Source: Ophioderma brevispina
Taxonomy: Eukaryota; Echinodermata; Ophiuroidea; Amphilepidida; Ophiodermatidae
Direction of reading: 5' to 3'
DNA: 64,000 nucleotides
Assembly: GCA_023653785.1 (NCBI GenBank)
Contig: JAMKCH010084996.1
Span: 16,915-80,914 of the forward strand
The notes under the pieces were generated by a model. That model was not told where the DNA came from. It did not search any database and saw only the letters and a list, made by a program, of their open reading frames with translations. Shown here one piece after another: positions 60,001-64,000 of the stretch; positions within the stretch are counted from its first letter, which is position 1, and every line of letters begins with the position of its first letter. Position numbers and translations under genes: made by a program.

Positions 60001-60127
60001 ACGATGCCCCTATAGCCAAAAATCCTTCTTAGAAAATGCCAAAAACGTGTGGGTTATGCCAAATTTCCCATGATTTTATCACCAAGTGCACAATTCATGC
60101 AAATATCTACTCTACTATTACGAGGTA

Positions 60128-63100
60128 TACGAGGAACCAGGATTTGACACAAACACTTGTGACAAGTTTGAAGGAATGCGTTATAGGGAATCGACTCATC
60201 CATAGCTGGCAGATGTATTGTTCAATAAAGAGGTGGACAGATAAGAAGAAAAGGAGGGCAAGATTTGTAATTTTAGTGGTTGATGACCAGAGTCGGGGAT
60301 AAAAAGGTTGTTATATACCGTTCTGTGTGATCAGTGCAGCAAAGAGGTTAACCAAAATACACTGTAAACCTTGGCGTTCAACTGTCCTAGCTTGGGGTCT
60401 CAATCCCTGACATTACTGACTTAACATTTGGGGAGGTCAAATCTCAGGACAGAGGTCAGCATTGAAATGGCTTAGGTTCAGGTGTACAGTGTGTGTATAT
60501 TAAACAAGGACAGGTAGAGAACAAGTTGTATATTCATGTAGTATATGTGTTGTGACAAAGGGAAGAGTTCCACATGACTAGACTGGGAGAATCTAGATCT
60601 GGAAACACATGGAAGATGGCAACTTTGGGGGAAACATCTTGGGGGGGAAAAGCTAGAATTTACCACTTGAAAAGTAAAAAAATGTAATTTCTGACAAAAT
60701 GATATGTAAAATTGTTATCTTTAAGACAGATCAACGATCAAGCAGACAAAATCACCTGAATTTGCTTAAAAAATGAAAAAATAAACAAAACACACTAGAG
60801 ATATATTGGTACTCAAAATTATGCACAAATCCAGAGGTGATCTTTCAAAGATTAAAAGAAATGTGCATATTTGCGTAAATACAGCAAAAATAACAATATT
60901 TTGGAACACAAACTTGCACATTATTTCCAGGTAAATAACATGACTACAATGAGCCCTCTCATAAGGAACTAATAATGTAATTCCAATGAAAATTATTTGA
61001 GAAATTTGCTTTCTGTGCAATTATAAATTGGACATATTTAAGCCTAATTGTATTTGACAATTGTTTGGGAGCAATTCTAGTTTTTTCCCAGCTTGAATGT
61101 TGCATATAAAGGAAATGCGAATTGGAAAGGTTATTTAGTTTGTATTTGATTTGTTTTGTCACATCCAGTTTTATGTTATTATTTTAAAACATTCGTTTTA
61201 TGACAAGGTAATAGATGATTGAGGCAAACCCATTCTGTGGCATGATCAGTGCTGGACCTGAAAAACTCCCAGTAATGTGCAAGTGTCTCTCAAAACCAAA
61301 ATGAGGGGGACCGACTCAAATTTGTATTTTATTCACAAAGAAATGGAAAAGTTGGGAAAGTGTCAAAATCCAATACCCATAGAATGGTAGTGAGAACACT
61401 AATCAATATGTGATTCCAATAAGATGTGGAAATATTGAGTAAATTGTATATCCAAATACAGATTACTACTTTTTAATGAGGATTATTCCTCATGTAATGA
61501 CGGTTGAATGATTACATTAATTAAAGCAAATCTCGTTTGTTGCCCCATTGATTATCGCTTCTTCATGGGCGATTTCGTGTGGGTGTGTTTTGAGGTCATT
61601 AGGATTAATTAGTGGGGTGCCTAGACTTGATTGGAAAGATTATGGTTGCCATTGCCAAAGTAATGAACTCTGAAGGGGGCCTGGTGATGTAAGTATTCAG
61701 ATAAACAGTGATGAGGTAGATCAAAGAGGATCTTGGCCGTAGACATTTGTTATTTTTTTTTAACGCATGTGGGTGGCATATTTATTAAAGACTCCATTTT
61801 AAATGTTTCATTTGAAAATTTAATTATTTATTGAAAGGTCCAAGGAACAGAAATTTTATTTCTTTCTTGTTGATTTTCAAAAAATATTATTTGTCATTAC
61901 AAATATACAAAAACATAAAAAGTAAAAAAAAAAAAAAAACAATTGGAAGCTCTAACTTAAAGCAATATTAGCACATTTTTTTGAAGAGAGCCTCCAATTT
62001 CAAAATGATATTTGTAGAGTATGTTGCGTAATTGTCTACGAAACTATACCTGCAAATTGTATGAATGCTAAAAAATGCGTAGTATCATAAAAAATAAGCG
62101 ATTTTGTAATTCAAATGGGATCCCAGATTGACTTAACGGCCAGAGCTGGAAATGCTACGTTTATATGTCCGTCCATGATGAAATAGTGCCAACTCAAGAA
62201 AACTAAACTCTAACTCGACTTGCAATGAACCAATAAAACAAACTAATGGATGAGCGTAGTATGTACATGGCGCTATTCCCGGTATTTCAATTGGAAGGCC
62301 GTTTCCAGCCAGCCGTGATTATTATCGGGATCCCGAAATATTAATTCTGGACTAATTCAAAATTCCTTGTTTGTGACAGCATGAAATTTTCGAGCTTAAC
62401 CAATTCACAGGTATAGTTTACTAGCGTTAGCCTGGTGAAAATCTCACATATTTTGAAAATGAGGGCTGCTCTTCAAAAAATGTGCCTTAATATTGTTTAA
62501 CCATGCGCTGTGGTCAAGACAACTTTTTTCCAACATGACCAATCTTTTCAGGTATTTCAGCCTTCTCGAGTAATATTGTCCTTTGTTATACTACTTTTCT
62601 TGTTTTGGGCTAAAAGATATTTTTGTATAAATATTTTCTTACCAGTACGTCAATCTTGAAATTAAACAAGTTTCTTAATACACACCGAAGACAAGACAAT
62701 CGTTTGAAAGGTTCAGTGCAGTTTTTCAAAAGTGTGATTGGTGTTGTAAATAGTTTTCCTGAGAAGTCTGAATCCCCAAATGTACTAATCTCTGTGTGGT
62801 TAAAGTTTGAAACTACATATATTATTGTGGCATAAAAAATTATTTTTTTTCTGCAGTTTTAAATTTGAACGATTACAGAGCATAATGTAGGCACTAAAGT
62901 GAGAATAACACACAGTTTTGTGACAAATTTAGCTCACCTTTTGCAAAATAATTTTCCGCCATCTATCATTTCCATCATTTATTTCTTAAAATAATGTACA
63001 CTGACAGATTTAAGAATACACCAAGTGAGATTTATCAATGTATACTATCTTGGGTCTATGTAGGGCGTAGTCAACACAAAGAGATAGTAAAATGTTTTCT

Positions 63101-64000
63101 TGTTCGAAAGTGAATGAAGCAAAGCTGCGCAGCAGTAATAACCCGCACATACTCCAAAGAGAGTTGAAATCCGGAATGTGATTGCCGATGACAATCCTAT
63201 TAATTCTTGACAGATTAAACAGGGAAAAGAGGGAAATCCAGATTTCATTGGCATAACTTGGCGGAGACACAGGTAGTAGGCTGTGCCGATCATGAGGAAC
63301 AGTGATAGCAGGTTTGGTTGACCTATTACATTTCTCATACACAAATTTTTTCAGCTGGCTTTTGAATTTATGAAAATCGGGTTAAGTGTACGTGCACGGC
63401 ACTCCAGCGAAACCTTGTTATAACACGAATGAATGCACAAGACAGATTAGGGGCTTGAAGACTTGAAAATTGATCCATTTTCAGGGCTGTCAGGGCGATT
63501 GTCACAAAAAAAAACAAAAGAGGGAAAAATGAGAGTGAGAGGGAAGAGAGTGAGAGTGTGTGGGGAAGGCTGCTTATCCATATTGTTGTAGCAGGATTTT
63601 TGATTTCCAAGTTGTATATTTTGCTCCTGAAAAGGGGTTGATCATACATGAAAGTTATACATATATGCACCACTAGTCATGAATTTTGTTTTATTATAAT
63701 TTTCAAAAAGGGCAAATGACTTGTTTTGGGATAGAATAGTTACATTTAGTTTACGGTAAGATAGGTGTATTTCAAATACGATCTGCCTAGACTTTTTTAC
63801 CAAGTGTCGCTTATAAGTGTACGCTGGGAACTTTGGTTTTAAACTTTGATGAAAGCTACAGGGATAATATGTCTTTGTGGTCATCTGTCTACTCAAAAGA
63901 ACATTGAGACAGTTTCTGAAAGTATTACTGTATGTGTCAACTTTAGTAGTTGAACTTTTTTTCATTTTTGTAGTAAAGAAGACAAAAACATAAGAACATG
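60128..64000. other. MEIS intron 5, distal part
   Basis: No exon supported. A cluster of homeodomain-type ATTA/TAAT sites at about 61,497-61,640 ('acattaattaaag', 'tgattat', 'ggattaattag') is a weak enhancer candidate. Several - frames near 63,000-63,960 have no recognisable domain. Confidence 0.4.

Larger units (their letters stand above)
55253..60127. mobile_element. 4.9-kb composite with inverted arms
   Basis: The left outer segment (55,253-55,390) is the diverged reverse complement of the right outer segment (about 59,995-60,127): GTATACCT-like edge, 'gtgcacttgtgataaaa', 'aatttggca', 'ctatggggg'. Just inside each lie repeats built on AAATGGCNGCCATTTT (55,400-55,760 and 59,420-60,000), also inverted to each other. 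Between the arms are an unassigned 88-codon frame and a LINE fragment. The outer ends match those of the 840-bp palindromic element at 23,292-24,128. Confidence 0.6.
32682..64000 (+). other. Meis: MEIS-class TALE homeobox gene, 5' part
   Basis: Five coding exons are recognised: 32,682-32,693, 32,918-33,156, 39,962-40,113, 45,030-45,080 and 46,064-46,114. Introns are 224, 6,805, 4,916, 983 and more than 17,886 bp. All have GT-AG borders, and phases agree across the joins, apart from errors inside exon 3. MEIS proteins are nuclear transcription factors that bind DNA with PBX partners through the N-terminal MEIS domain encoded by exons 3 onward. The next expected exon (starting VHELC...) and the homeodomain exons are not found before 64,000, so the gene runs out of the window. 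Confidence 0.9.

Noticed and set aside
46115..64000. Search for MEIS exon 6 (VHELC... segment)
   Set aside because: No sequence resembling it was found by eye; it probably lies beyond the window, although a badly corrupted copy could be missed.
1..64000. CRISPR arrays, operons, bacterial promoters or terminators
   Set aside because: None present; gene structure and repeats are eukaryotic.

Overview
The window is eukaryotic nuclear DNA from a metazoan. It is intron-rich and AT-leaning, has no operons, and is packed with transposon remnants. The only host gene I can support is a MEIS/homothorax-class TALE homeobox gene on the + strand. Its first five coding exons are scattered over 13.4 kb, between 32,682 and 46,114, and the homeodomain exons must lie beyond the right edge. 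The exon 2 peptide (MAQR-YDDGLPHYGG... to KRDKDAIYG) and the 51-nt exons 4 and 5 match the known MEIS exon plan. The repeat types and the MEIS N-terminus suggest a marine deuterostome, perhaps an echinoderm or hemichordate, but the species cannot be fixed from sequence alone.

Layout. 0.3-5.6 kb: a 2.74-kb head-to-tail near-duplicate whose copies differ by point changes, many single-base indels and two large insertions. It looks like two haplotypes or noisy gap-fill rather than a clean duplication. 6.6-12.1 kb: a + strand LINE, itself partly duplicated, split by a - strand APE-type LINE with an 11-bp target-site duplication. 13.8-14.3 kb: a long polypyrimidine tract. 14.6-20.35 kb: a decayed Ty3/Gypsy retrotransposon on the - strand (gag, protease, RT, RNase H, integrase, and a tRNA-Lys-type primer-binding site set in a triplicated hairpin repeat). 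20.4-32.3 kb: upstream non-coding DNA with an (AT)n tract, a SINE and several inverted-repeat elements. 32.35-46.1 kb: MEIS promoter and exons 1-5, with introns holding at least six MITE-like insertions. 46.1-64 kb: MEIS intron 5 (more than 17.8 kb), which holds a 4.9-kb composite with inverted arms enclosing a third LINE fragment.

Two points matter most. First, a perfect PBX-MEIS composite site (TGATTGACAG) lies about 300 bp upstream of the MEIS start codon, which suggests autoregulation. Second, MEIS exon 3 is recognisable at both ends but carries 10 surplus bases and broken frames, best read as uncorrected sequencing error in a gap-filled patch. Most other open frames are short and unsupported, and are left out.
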